The notes beneath the pieces were generated by a model. It did no database searches. It was not told the DNA's origin and saw nothing but the letters and a program-made list of their open reading frames with translations. From Armigeres subalbatus (lineage: Eukaryota > Arthropoda > Insecta > Diptera > Culicidae), in contig NC_085140.1 of the NCBI RefSeq assembly GCF_024139115.2, forward strand, positions 236,780,371-236,844,370: DNA of 64,000 bases. The letters are read 5' to 3'. Made by a program: the position numbers and the translations under genes. Of this stretch, positions 22,515 through 33,464 are shown piece after piece; position 1 is the stretch's first letter, and each line of letters opens with the position of its first letter.

Positions 22515-24957
22515 TTAGCCAGAGGTCATACCCTGCTAGAGTCGCTAGCGGTATTGAACGTAGTCCTGCTGAATGAAGGCCAAGTGCCAACGTTCAGGGG
22601 ACCGAACGGTGATTCATGCATCGATGTGACCTTCTGCAGCGCGGGATGGACGGTGGAGCCAGAATGGGAGGTTCATGAGGGGCATACCTCCAGCGATCAT
22701 CAGGAAATTTGTTTTATGATCCGGTATACCCCCGTTGCAACCACAAGGCGGATCGGCAAAGCCGATCTAGGATGGCGCACCTCGCAGTTCAACCCAGAAC
22801 TCTTGGAGGAATCACTACGATGGGAGACGCGAACAACGGGATTAAGTGGCGACGAGTTAATCGATGTACTAACCCGTGCATGCGATGTGACGATGCCTAG
22901 GAGGACCAAACCTCCCGGAAACCGGCAACCTGTGTACTGGTGGACTGACACAATTGCAGACCTTCGTAGAACCTGTCTTCGAGCAAAGAGAAGGCTGCGA
23001 CGTGCCAGAACAGACGCTGATAAGGTCGAGAGACGCAGGGTGTTCCAGACAGCGAGCAGAGCTCTGAACTACGAGATCAAATGTAGTAAGAGAGCCTGCT
23101 TCGAGCGGCTGTGCAGGATGGCAAACGACAATCCATGGGGAGATGCATACAGGATGGTGATGGCTAGGACCAATACCACGCCACCTGAGAAATCTCCGGG
23201 GATGTTGGCCAAAATAGTCGACGGGTTGTTTCCGAGGCATGAATCATCGAACTGGCCCGCTACTCCGTACGAGTCAGTTGACGTGGTACCGCTAGTGACT
23301 AACGAAGAGCTTATCGTAGCTGCAAGAAAACTTAAGCTCAATAAGGCGCCAGGCCCGGATGGTATTCCAAACCTGGCCCTTAAACACGCCATTCTTGCCA
23401 ATCCAGATATGTTCAGGAGCTGCCTCCAGAGATGCATGGACGAAGGAAACTTCCCATATCGATGGAAACGGCAGAAATTGGTGCTATTACCGAAGCCTGG
23501 CAAACAGCCTGAGGACCCTTCGGCATACAGACCAATTTGCCTACTCGACACAGCTGGAAAGCTGCTAGAGAGGGTCATTCTGAATAGATTGTCGGCTTAT
23601 ACAGAGTGTGCTGGTGGCTTATCTAGCAACCAGTATGGCTTCCGTAAGGGCCGTTCTACCATCGAAGCAATTCGAGCGGTAACGGATACGGCCAAGATAG
23701 CGAGAGGTTTAAACAGAAGAGGTACTAGGTACTGCGCGTTGATTACACTTGATGTAAAAAACGCGTTTAACAATGCTAGCTGGGCAGCAATTGCTGACTC
23801 CCTGCACCGATTGAGAGTTCCGGATTACCTGTGCAGGATACTGAAAAGCTATTTTCAGAATAGGGTGCTGTTATACGACACTGATGCTGGTCAAAAGTCG
23901 ATCGTAGTGTCCGCGGGTGTTCCACAGGGATCGATCCTCGGACCGGTTCTGTGGAATATTATGTACAATGGAGTATTACGCCTAAGTCTCCTGGCCGGTG
24001 TGAAAATAGAAGGCTTCGCGGATGACGTAATGCTGGAGGTAACAGGAGACACTCTCGACGAAGTCGAACTGAAGGCTTCATACGCGATTGGCAGAGTGGA
24101 GGAATGGCTCAACTCGAGGCGGTTGTCCCTTGCACATCACGAGACGGAAGTCGTGGTAGTGCATAACCGTCATGGGCTGCAACAGGCGAGGATAAGAGTA
24201 GGGACCTGCACAGTTAACTCCGTGAGGTCACTCAAGCATCTGGGCGTGATGATCGATGATAAGCTCAATTTTACGAGCCACGTCGATTATGCATGTCAGC
24301 GGGCTTCATTGGCGATAAAATCTTTATCACGAATGATGTCCAACAGATCGGCGGTGCATAGTCAAGTGCGTAGGCTGATAGCTGGCGTAGCATTGTCTAT
24401 CATCCGTTATGGCGTGCCGGCATGGGCCGTAGCACTAAAAGCCGAGTACAATGTAAAGAAATTGATCAGAGTACACCGGCTGATGTGTTTACGTGTCGCG
24501 AGCGCATATCGCACCATATCATATGAGGCGGTGTGCGTTATAGCTGGAATGATGCCGATCGACATACTCTTAGAGGAGGATGTGGAGTGCTACAACGAAA
24601 GGGACTCGGTGCAAGTGCGACGTGTCAAGAGAGCAGCTTCGTTGCTTAAATGGCAAAGAGCATGGGAAACCGCAGTCAAAGGTCGTTGGACCCACAGACT
24701 GATTCCAGATGTGTCCAACTGGGTTGATAGGAAGCATGGTCAAGTCAACTTCCACCTAACACAGTTGTCTGAACATGGCTGCTTTAAGAAATTCCTACAC
24801 AGGTTTGGCTTCGCAGATTCTACACAACCCCGGACAACCTCGTCGAGAGGATGTGCCGGCAGGAAGCTATATGGAATGCGGTGAACACAGCATCTCAACA
24901 GATTATGTCGAAACTGCAGCGGTGGTGGCGTCTTGAACAAAACCAACGTGTGCAGTA
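22515..24957 (+). pseudogene. R1-clade ORF2: endonuclease end and reverse transcriptase
   Basis: A long open frame (22554-24884). The tail of the endonuclease is DVTFCSAGW with TSSDHQ. The RT domain shows NKAPGPDGIPN, motif A LDVKNAFNNASW, motif B SAGVPQGSILGP and motif C FADDV, with a C-terminal TQLSEHGCFKKFLHRFG. Just after that, a deletion removes the expected Cys/His knuckle and shifts the frame. The true tail (ERMCRQEAIWNAV to LQRWWR) is read in another frame up to 24957. The RT core itself looks intact. I call it R1-like by wording, with LOA as the alternative. Confidence 0.82.
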
Positions 24958-25391
24958 AGGGCACCTGTGATGCAGTGAACACTTTGCTCACCCCGACAAC
25001 CAACATGTCGCGGGTGGGCTGCGGGGACCTCAGTATGTAGAATTAGAGGTCATTGCGGTTCACGCGCGGTGGTTGTTGTCGGGGTGCTCGTCTCCAACGT
25101 GAGATTATGATACGGACGGTTAGGTTACTATCATAGCTTGCGATGGGTGGTGAGGTAGCCACCCTTGAAGTCGATGTTATGTGTATTGACGTCAAGTGCG
25201 TTAGCATAGGCGTGAGCGTTCTCAATAGTCCCCCCCTGATGTATTGTAGCAATTGCGGGCCGATGAACTGGCGAAAGGGTTTTGGTTTTAGTGGGTCGGG
25301 TAAGAGTCACATGACATACCCATCCCCACACTACCTGATACCTCCTCAGGTGTCTGGTTGCAGATTTCCGACCCTTGCTCAAGAAAAAAAA
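22515..25391 (+). mobile_element. R1-clade non-LTR retrotransposon, 5' truncated
   Basis: It starts inside the endonuclease domain and ends in a short A-rich tail (AAGAAAAAAAA, about 25380-25389). The CR1-like C-terminus follows it. The 3' UTR (about 24960-25380) is GT-rich without ORFs. Confidence 0.75.
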
Positions 25392-25830
25392 CATGCTCCA
25401 GCTAAAGGTCGATCATACAACTACGGAATGCGACCTTACGCGGTTTATCTCAGCACGTTTCAACGAGTTCTACGCAATGTTCGATTTCAACGTATCTCGT
25501 CCACCATGTTCGGAATAGAATTAGAAAAGAGTTGTTGATCCAATTCCGTAACATCATCGTCCATAATAAGTTTTCATTATTAGTCAGATGCTATATTGTT
25601 TGTCCTGGGTTTACTATGTGTTAAGTTCGTATAAGAAACTGCATGGAGAACCATCTCATAGCTCCGTTTTCATTCCAACATTCTATGTTTCATGTTGAGA
25701 TGAATTTGTTACAGTAGATGAGGGTTTGATCGAATTTAAAATTGCTTGGGGTATGAGGAGGACTCTAACACTTCCTGCAACCCCATACCACTAGGGCTTA
25801 ACCACTGGGTGACGTATCATTAAATCTATG
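25392..25830 (+). pseudogene. CR1-like element C-terminus and 3' UTR
   Basis: After the R1 tail, sequence reads RSYNYGMRPYAV with LSTFNEFYAMFDFN off frame, which resembles the end of CR1-type ORF2. Stops follow, then a region with GTATGAGGAGGACTCTAAC. The stretch between RT palm and this tail is missing, so the element lost it before, or together with, the R1 insertion. Confidence 0.5.
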
Positions 25831-26049
25831 TTCTGTATTATACAGATTACTTTCAGTTAGAAATAGACTAGGAAATGGCAGACTAGAGGCACAGATAAAC
25901 AGATGTAAAACTAATAATACTGATAAAATTCCATGGACCATGAACTTAACGGTTGCTTTAAATTTAATTGATTACGAATTTCAGATCCTGAGGTGCGCAT
26001 CGTATACCTTTGTATTTGACAACTCACACTAGCACATTTATTGACATTA
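25831..26049. other. No feature recognised
   Basis: AT-rich, with no ORF, repeat or motif that I can support. Confidence 0.4.
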
Positions 26050-27122
26050 TCGTAGGGAAGAGGTTCGGTTGTGGCACCCTTTTTCTTCGATCCATAACTT
26101 TCACTTTGATCTTATGCCGACATTTGTATACCAATGGAAAGCTAGACTAATAACCTTACTAGAGAAAAATAGTTTGATTTCATCGGTTTAAAAAAATATT
26201 GACAATTTTGCAAATTTGACATTTTGAACATTTCAATTTTGTTGTTCGGTTGTGGGCACCCTTGAAACTCAGCTAAAAATAAGGAAGCATGAATAGAAAC
26301 TACCCAGAATTAAAGAAATAATTTATTCATTCTCATAGGAGGCACTAAAAATCAGATCCATCCACCTAGCAGTGATTATGCTCATCGGTGCATTATGGAG
26401 GCATTAAATCACATAAGAAAAGTCTAAAATAGCACTTTAGGTAAATGGTTTTAATTTTTCATTGATTTACGTTTTATTGATATACCTCACAGTAAAAAAT
26501 CCTGAATAATCACCCCAGCGTTTTTTTATCCCATAGTCCGATGTGACCAATTTTCAATAGGAAACAATAGGAAGGATTCCCGTCGAATGCAAATTTTTTG
26601 CAAGTAAATCAGTCAACGATTTGTTCCAAACGTGTGTAGATAATAACTAGACATCCTAAAGAACGCAAATATTAATTATGTTAAATAATTATGAGGACAA
26701 CTAAAACGATATTGAATGATTTGTTAATAAATAAATTGCCCATACGAGCCAATAAAGGTGCCTACCGAATTTCACGCCTTTTTGGAAAATGATGAAAAAA
26801 ATCGCGCTTTAATTTTAATGGCATTCATCATTGAGCCTTAAAATAGATTAAATTTACTGTATAAATATGCATTGAACTCACCTTTTAATTAATCTTCAAT
26901 TTATGACCCTTTGAAAAGGCCAAAAAACTTTCGTGTTGTTTTTATAGTAAAAAAATTTGTTGTCCCTAGTTCAAAGTAAAGATCCCCATCCGGTTTGATA
27001 TTGAGCACAAAACATCATGTTACAATAGCAAACTAATAACGGTTGTCAGAATGACAGCATCGGTACAGATACGTACGGTGCTCATAACCGAACGGTGCCC
27101 ACAACCGAACCACCTCCCTACT
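26050..27122. mobile_element. MITE-like element with GTAGGGA-GGTTCGGTTGTGG inverted ends
   Basis: The left end is GTAGGGAAGAGGTTCGG and the right end, in reverse complement, is GTAGGGAGGTGGTTCGG. Both continue into TTGTGGGCACC. Additional copies of the TTCGGTTGTGGGCACC motif lie inside near 26247 and 27085. The centre holds a diverged copy of the repeat also seen at 1213-1775. No transposase. Confidence 0.65.
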
Positions 27123-28635
27123 AGCCTTTATTTGTGCGACATGCACGTAATGTTTTTTTAGGAAATTGTTCTGCTTTACGTCTGTTTGTCTTTGCTAAGG
27201 ATTCGGTAGAATTTTATAACTGTCAATATTTGCATCGTTGAGAGTTGCATCGAAAATTTACGAGTAAACAGATGGGATTATGGGTTTTCAATTGAAAAAA
27301 TGTACTATTGGTTTTAGAACATCACTGGAAATAATACCTCTGTCGAGAATATCTGTCCTCCTATAGCTATTTTTGAGGATCATGTCCTTGTAATAACCTT
27401 GTTTGAGATATTAGTGACTGACTTTTCTCCAAATGTACTTCCTACAGCCAAGATCATAAATGATTGAAAAAGGTCAGCCTGCTCCCTATAGTTGCGAAGT
27501 GTTTATTCATACAAGAAGCTTAGTTAGAAAAGTACTGCTAAGACAATGCTCTTGTATTTAAGTAACTGACTTGCCTTCATTTAATTGAATCGAGCAACAG
27601 CCTCAATGCAGCTGTTGAGGTACATTTTGTAGTGGTATCTATATCTACCAAAAAACAAAAATGCACAATCTAAATCACAAAAACGATAATTTAGGCCCTC
27701 AACATCACGACCAACATTCGCTAAGGTATTTGCACGAATTTGGCAGCGAATTTTGTAACAGTCCGCAGTATTGTAGTCGTTTTACATGCATGATGCCATC
27801 TCGCCCTCTTGAATCCAGCTTATTATAAAATTTTATAGATACACATCTCGGGTGACGAAAGAAGCAAAAAGTAACTAGGCTGGTATTCAAATAGAGGCGA
27901 TTGTACCACCAGAAACGCCCGAAAAATTAACAAAGAGAAACCTATTTGTTTGCGGCAACGTGAGCTGTCCTTTATATATTCTACTTCCCGCTCGAAATGT
28001 AGCTGCAAAGACCCATCCTATATCGTACGATACAGCAACGCGAGCACTTCAATAAATTATAACGTAAATCTAAACATAGAACATTAGCACCTGCAATGTT
28101 TTGTTGTGACGTCTGTTGTCGTTTTCTACTTGCGTATGGCGGGTCGACCAACGACCTGCACTGCCGTTGCTGAAGGAAGAAATCGATCAAATTGATGATA
28201 CTTTTCGCATTTTCGTGCATCGGAGTGTATCCAAAGCATAGCTCAGGTTGATTGCTGTAACCATCCTAGTTGCTATCCTGCATGCCAAACAAATAGCAGT
28301 TGAGATGGACATCCTATTCTCAATGTTCAATTTTGAATCATAGAAGACCAATAACGGCGTCTGCGATGCCTTTACTTCGATCACAGTTTAGTACAATTGA
28401 TTTATTGGTATCGGTAAGTACAAAATCTAAAGCTCAAAATAGAGAGGAGCACAGCAATGAAGAAAATTGTGAATAATTGTCGACAGACCAGATACCATGA
28501 AGCGAAAATAAATTGAAATTTTAGCAAAGGGCCAGTTGTAAGAACAGCATCGTAGAACGTAGAATAATGTCTGCCATAAGGACAACATCTCAGAGCGAAT
28601 GTGTCGCGATAAAGGTACGTGGAATGCGGTAAGCA
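27123..28635. other. No gene recognised
   Basis: AT-rich, unresolved repeat-like DNA with short ORFs on both strands that show no domain or codon-like constraint. Confidence 0.4.
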
Positions 28636-28730
28636 CCAAGTAACATTTTAGTTTTATAACGCTCTTGAAGACAATTAATATTTCTACAAGAGTGCTTTTA
28701 AAACCATTATAAAACCAAATGTTACTGGGG
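28636..28730. mobile_element. Small palindromic MITE, ~95 bp (copy 1)
   Basis: CCAAGTAACATT at the left and AATGTTACTGGGG at the right, with the inner pair GCTCTTGAAGAC and CTACAAGAGTG forming a hairpin. A second copy lies at 46162-46257. Confidence 0.75.
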
Positions 28731-29511
28731 CAGAGTCGTGACCCAAATAATGTCAGATCTGCAGCGTCGATGGAGGGACCAGCAAAAGTATCAAAACTTT
28801 TCTGCAATCTACTACTAATGACACGAAAGCTTCGCCCTTTGGCGGAATGGCCCTTGTTATCTGACACAAAATTTTTGACACCTGGTGATGAATGTAGTAA
28901 AATGTTATACAATATGAGCCCCAGTGTACTGTCTTGGAAAACAGCTCTTACAGGTAATCTACAGATTTCGAATTCTGATGTTACCTGCATAAGCGATCTG
29001 ATAAATACTTTTGGATCAGCTGAATAATGTACAGAGTGATGTAAAATTCATCAATGTTTCAATCAAACCTACAAAAAACACTGTCAAATGCTTCCTCTAT
29101 ATCAAGGAAAGGGGCAGTAGGGACTATGTCCAAACGCTTGACGATCCCTCCCAAGCCATTTCCAAGTTGTGGTACCTGTCTGGATGTGGTGGGGTTTGAC
29201 AGTGGCTCTTTAAACTTCTATACAAAGCTGCATGTATCCGCAAGTAAGCTCCGCCAAAGCGACCACGTGCCGCTCAAAGCACAAGTCAGTCCTGGTTTGG
29301 GAGGGACGCTAAACAAACCTGACACGACGGCCCTCCGACGAGAGCAGGAGGTTTGCGAAAGCCCTAAGCACTTATAAAACTTAAAGGTGCAGCTCAAGCG
29401 GGTTGCACGCAAAGGTAACGTAGAACTACGTAGCTGTATGTAAACAAACAGCTATCGAAAGAAAAGTGCGTGTTAGTTAGCAAAATAAACTGCACCAGCT
29501 AAAAGCCTTGT
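28731..29511. other. Unresolved repeat DNA
   Basis: No supported gene. The stretch around 29270-29360 (GGAGGGACGCTAAACAAACC and following) looks like an old retroelement fragment, but I could not assign it. Confidence 0.35.
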
Positions 29512-29525
29512 AAGTTGCATTTATT

Positions 29526-29802
29526 GGGCCTCTTAGCCGTGCGTAAGACGCGCGATCAAAAGCAAGACCATGCTGAGTGGCTGGGTTCGATTCCCGGTGC
29601 CGGTCTAGGCAATTTTCGGATTAGAAATTATCTCGACTTCCTGAGCATAAAAGTATCATCGTGTTAGCCTCTGATATACGAATGCAAAATGGTAACCTGG
29701 CTTAGAAACCTCTCAGTTAATAACTGTGGAAGTGCTTAATGAACACTAAGCAGCGAGGCGGTTCTCTCCCAGTGTGGGATGTAAGCCAATAAGAAGAAGA
29801 AG
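29526..29802 (+). mobile_element. Feilai-type tRNA-derived SINE
   Basis: The RNA polymerase III promoter is visible: an A-box-like TTAGCCGTGCG and a B box GGTTCGATTCC. The body includes AAAGTATCATCGTGTTAGCC and the 3' end is TAAGAAGAAGAAGAAG. A 14-bp TSD AAGTTGCATT(T/C)ATT flanks it (29512-29525 and 29803-29816), with one mismatch. Confidence 0.88.
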
Positions 29803-29943
29803 AAGTTGCATTCATTTGACGTCAATGCACGTCAATACGATGAGATTATGGATTGACTAATTCATCGAAACCGATTGCTAAGCTGTTGGCAAGTTTTTAA
29901 TAGTAAATAGTTACACATAAATATTATTACACACTGAAGCCGG

Positions 29944-30935
29944 TTTTCACGCGGAAAATTTGGGTCAGGCAGAATGCCATTTGGTCGAAGGCAACTAGGC
30001 CAATGGGTCATTTGGCAAAAGGTCATTTGGCCGAAAGGGTCGTTTGGCCGAAATAATCATTTAAAGTTCATTTGGCCGAAAGTTATTTGCCAAAGGGCCA
30101 TTTGGTCAAAAGGTCATTTGGCCGGAAGGGTCATTAGGTCGAAAGGGTCATTTGGCCGAACGGTCATTTGGCCGAAAGGGTCGTTTGGCCGAAAGGTCAT
30201 TTCCGAAAGGTCATTTGGCCGAAAGGGTTGTTTGGCCGAAAGGGTTGTTTGATTAAATGGTCATTTGGCCGAAAGGGTCAGTTGCGAATAGGTCATTCTG
30301 AATAAGTCATTGGAAAGTGAAAATTAGGAGTAAAGAAACGTCTCCATTCTCAATCCTCATTTCTTACTACTCACGGTAAAAATGAGGAGCGCGAAGTGAA
30401 GTGAGGCGTCTCACTACTCCTTCGCGCTTCTCACTTTGGGAAGTGATGAATGAGAGTTTGAAGTGAGCGTCTTACCTCTCACTCCTCATTTCTACTTATC
30501 ACTGTAAAGAGGGCGCGAAGTGAAATTGAGACTCTCACTTGCGTCTCACTCACTTTGCGTTTCTCACTTTTACAGCGAAAGATAAATGAAGAATGAAAAG
30601 TGAGACGTCTCTTTCTCATTCCTAATTTCTTGCTTTTCAAATGACCCTTCGTCAATCTCTTTCACCTTATGACCCTTTCGGCCAAGCCAGCCCTTTCAAC
30701 AATGACCCTTTCGGCCACATGTCTTTACGGCCAAACGACCCTTTCGTCAAACGATTTCATAAACATTTCGGCCAAATGACTTTTTGCAATTACCTTTCGG
30801 CCAAATGACCCGTTCACAAATGACCTTTTCGAAATGATTTTCCCAGATGGGTTTTGGCCTAATGGTTTGTTCGCTAATGGCATTCAGCCAAACGATCCTT
30901 CCCGAAAATTTGCGCAGCGTAAAAACTTATCGATA
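29944..30935. mobile_element. Foldback element with 17-bp minisatellite arms
   Basis: The left arm (about 29970-30300) is a tandem array of GGTCATTTGGCCGAAAG-like units. The right arm (about 30640-30890) is the same array in reverse complement. The outer ends also pair imperfectly (CACGCGGAAAATTTGGG and CCCGAAAATTTGCGC). The middle (30300-30640) consists of GAAGTGAGACGTCTCAC-like blocks, also partly palindromic. No ORF is credible: the plus-strand frame at 29974 is just the 17-bp repeat translated. Confidence 0.75.
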
Positions 30936-31144
30936 TCAAAACATGCCCAAAAAAACGCATAAATTTAAATCTGGTTTAAAAATTACATGAACAAAAAAAG
31001 CAAAAACGCTTAAAACCGCATACGTCACTTCAGTGAAGCGTTGACTCATCCTTGATTAGATAGAGAAAATTCAAAATCCAATGAAAATAACTGAGATATT
31101 AACAATTGCACATGTACCAGGTGTATAAAGTGCTGGATATTATT

Positions 31145-31530
31145 AGCTTATACAACACGGCAGACTACGGTGGGCTGGTCTCGTTGTTCGTATGCCGGAA
31201 GAACGTCAAACGAAGATAATATTTAGAGAGAACCGGAAGAGGCCGCAGGCTTTGTGAAGGCGTGGAGTATATGATGCTAGAACATGGCTTTCTGGCAAAG
31301 CATAATGACAGATTCGCGTGGATGGATCAAAATCGAGCGTCGGAATACCTGGCGAGACATTCGATTTTGTTCGTAACGTTAGATTAAATAAAGCAGGCGA
31401 TGCGTTCTCTAATTTGCTTTCAACATATGTTTCTTTAACCAGAAACCTACTCTTCTCAGATGACACCGATTTCGCAAAAATCAATGAGAGACGGTCTTTC
31501 TTTTCTGAAAATGAAGAATGAACTCTACTC
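31145..31530 (+). pseudogene. RTE-like RT fragment, badly decayed
   Basis: RWAGLVVRMPEERQTK (about 31171) matches the C-terminal tail typical of RTE-clade proteins. GDAFSNLL further right resembles RTE motif B. The order is disturbed and frames are broken. Confidence 0.4.
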
Positions 31531-32540
31531 TACGATGCTGAGAGGTAATAATTTTTTTCCTATTTCACACTTCAATTATGGATTTTCTTATGTCTAAGTT
31601 TTACCTGATCCTAACGTCTTTACCTGACCACGCCGATCTTGCCACGCCGTCATCACGGGTAGTTTATCATTTCTTTCGTCGTCTCTTGGCTTTGTTTATT
31701 TATTGTCTTTCGTGACGCACCAAACCATATTCGCATTCGACCTATATCATAAACGTACATTTTCTTATCTTTATGCTAAACTTTATTGCAGACATCAACA
31801 CTGCCTTCCGTAATTCAACCGCGTTGGATTACCAAATCAAACTCCTTGGTCTAAAACTCTCGGATGTCTAGTCTCAGGTGTTTGCGATTGTTGGAACCTC
31901 TATTCCTGATTCAACATTTTCATTTCGTCTTTTATTTTTATACATATAAAAAGTATAATTCACAGTAATAATAATTATTACATTGATCCTAATCCTATCA
32001 TGGCAATATGAGCTGTTTCTGTCTTAATTGGAATATCCGTAAACAACATAACTTCCTTTTCATACGGTTTTAAGCTTCTCTACTAGCATTGTTCCGTTTG
32101 TTGTGTTATCAAATGAATAATCTATTTCATAAGGTAATTAGATTTGGTTTAAAAATGTATGTGCTCTTTGTCTCAAATCATTTTGTATAATAAACTAACT
32201 GTTTTGTTCTAATGAAGCAATCCGGTTTCAAGTTCTTTCGCAATCTTATATGGAGGGAGATGATAACATTATCACAATGAATAATTATATCTTTCGCATT
32301 GCTTATAATACAAAATAACATTCTGCTCATTCAAAGAACAACCTGTATTCCAATTTATCAAATCGTTTTGATGGGCATTTAATTTTAAGTTTCTTATGAA
32401 GGATTGCAGCAGCTACACAATCATTTTCTCATTATTACTGGTTGGTCAATCATAAAATAGTTATTAAAGCTCTTCATATTCTCCTTAGGATAAAAATTCT
32501 TCCAAATGATTGATAGCAATTACTGATTCTTTTATCTCAA
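31531..32540. other. No gene recognised
   Basis: AT-rich. It may include the C-terminal and 3' parts of the env relic to its right (minus strand), but no frame stays open. Confidence 0.35.
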
Positions 32541-33400
32541 TCATGGTCCATTATCTATATTGGGTACCGGAATCACATTAAAAAGCTCAAAATTGTCTCT
32601 ATTCACGATAATTGAGTCCATGAAAATAATCATCGTTCCATTCTCCATTTTTGTTTCGAATTTAATAGCTTGTGGATCAGATAAGACAGAATAACCATTT
32701 GGCATCTTCTCTTGTATTCCTTCAAAGTCTTTGAGTTCTTCTCCGGTCAATGGATGTGATCTTAAATTTTGTACTTATTGAGATAGCTTGTAGAACTTGT
32801 GTTGCTCATAGCTGTCTCAAGTACCTTGTCTTGAACATTTCACACGTTGCAGGTATTTTGTTGTTGTAGTTCGACCATACCCTTCTTTATATTAATCCAT
32901 TGTTGAATTCGTTACCTATCTTTCTGCTTTGACATCAATCGCTTTAGTAATTTCAGATAATTCATGAAGCTTTTGTTCTTCATGCTCAGACACTTTGTAA
33001 CTCCTCTTCCATGTCATTACACCAAATAATAAATCTTTCAAGAAACCAAGAATTCCACCACTTCTCCTTTCCCTGTGGAGCTTAACCTTGAAGAACATTA
33101 TCGCATTGCTGCTCAATTGATAAAATTAGGCTTTCCATTGATTTATCATTTGTTTTGTTACCAATAAACTAAGGCTTCATTTAAATTTCTATGCTGATTT
33201 ATTTGAAGAATATCATCTGATGGAACAACATTACTGGTAATCTGTGTTCTCCAAATGCCTCGTTTTATCAAGCAACTTCCGATGAGTCAAATATTATTCC
33301 ATCCTCGTCAATAGGATTAATTTGTCATCCATTCACCGTATTAACGTGTAACATAATCAATAATACGGACATAAACGCAAGCCGTAAGAAACCTTCTTAT
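32541..33400 (-). pseudogene. Env-like gene of an insect endogenous retroelement, broken
   Basis: On the minus strand, a hydrophobic leader-like start near 33400 leads, through frameshifts, to a segment with a furin-type RERR site followed at once by a Gly-rich hydrophobic stretch (GGILGFLKDLLFG, about 33075). Farther left (32750-32541) is a second open segment. A cleavage site plus fusion-peptide-like segment is the pattern of F-like envelope proteins of env-bearing gypsy or BEL elements. Stops and shifts between 33116 and 32750 make it non-functional. The family is inferred from the motif only. Confidence 0.5.
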
Positions 33401-33464
33401 CATTCTTTTACTTAAATTATTGGTCGCAATTTCTTGCTCCTCTTGAATTTCTTGATGCTCTTTT

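Noticed and set aside
22700..24112. Minus-strand ORFs of 60-170 codons under the R1 reverse transcriptase
   Set aside because: Shadows of the plus-strand frame, without domains.
29540..29610. tRNA genes at the SINE heads (29526, 51334, 58019, 62799)
   Set aside because: A and B boxes are present, but each head continues into the same SINE body and GAA tail, with no full cloverleaf.
29974..30252. Plus-strand 92-codon ORF, and the 40127-40348 minus ORF
   Set aside because: They are translations of the 17-bp minisatellite.
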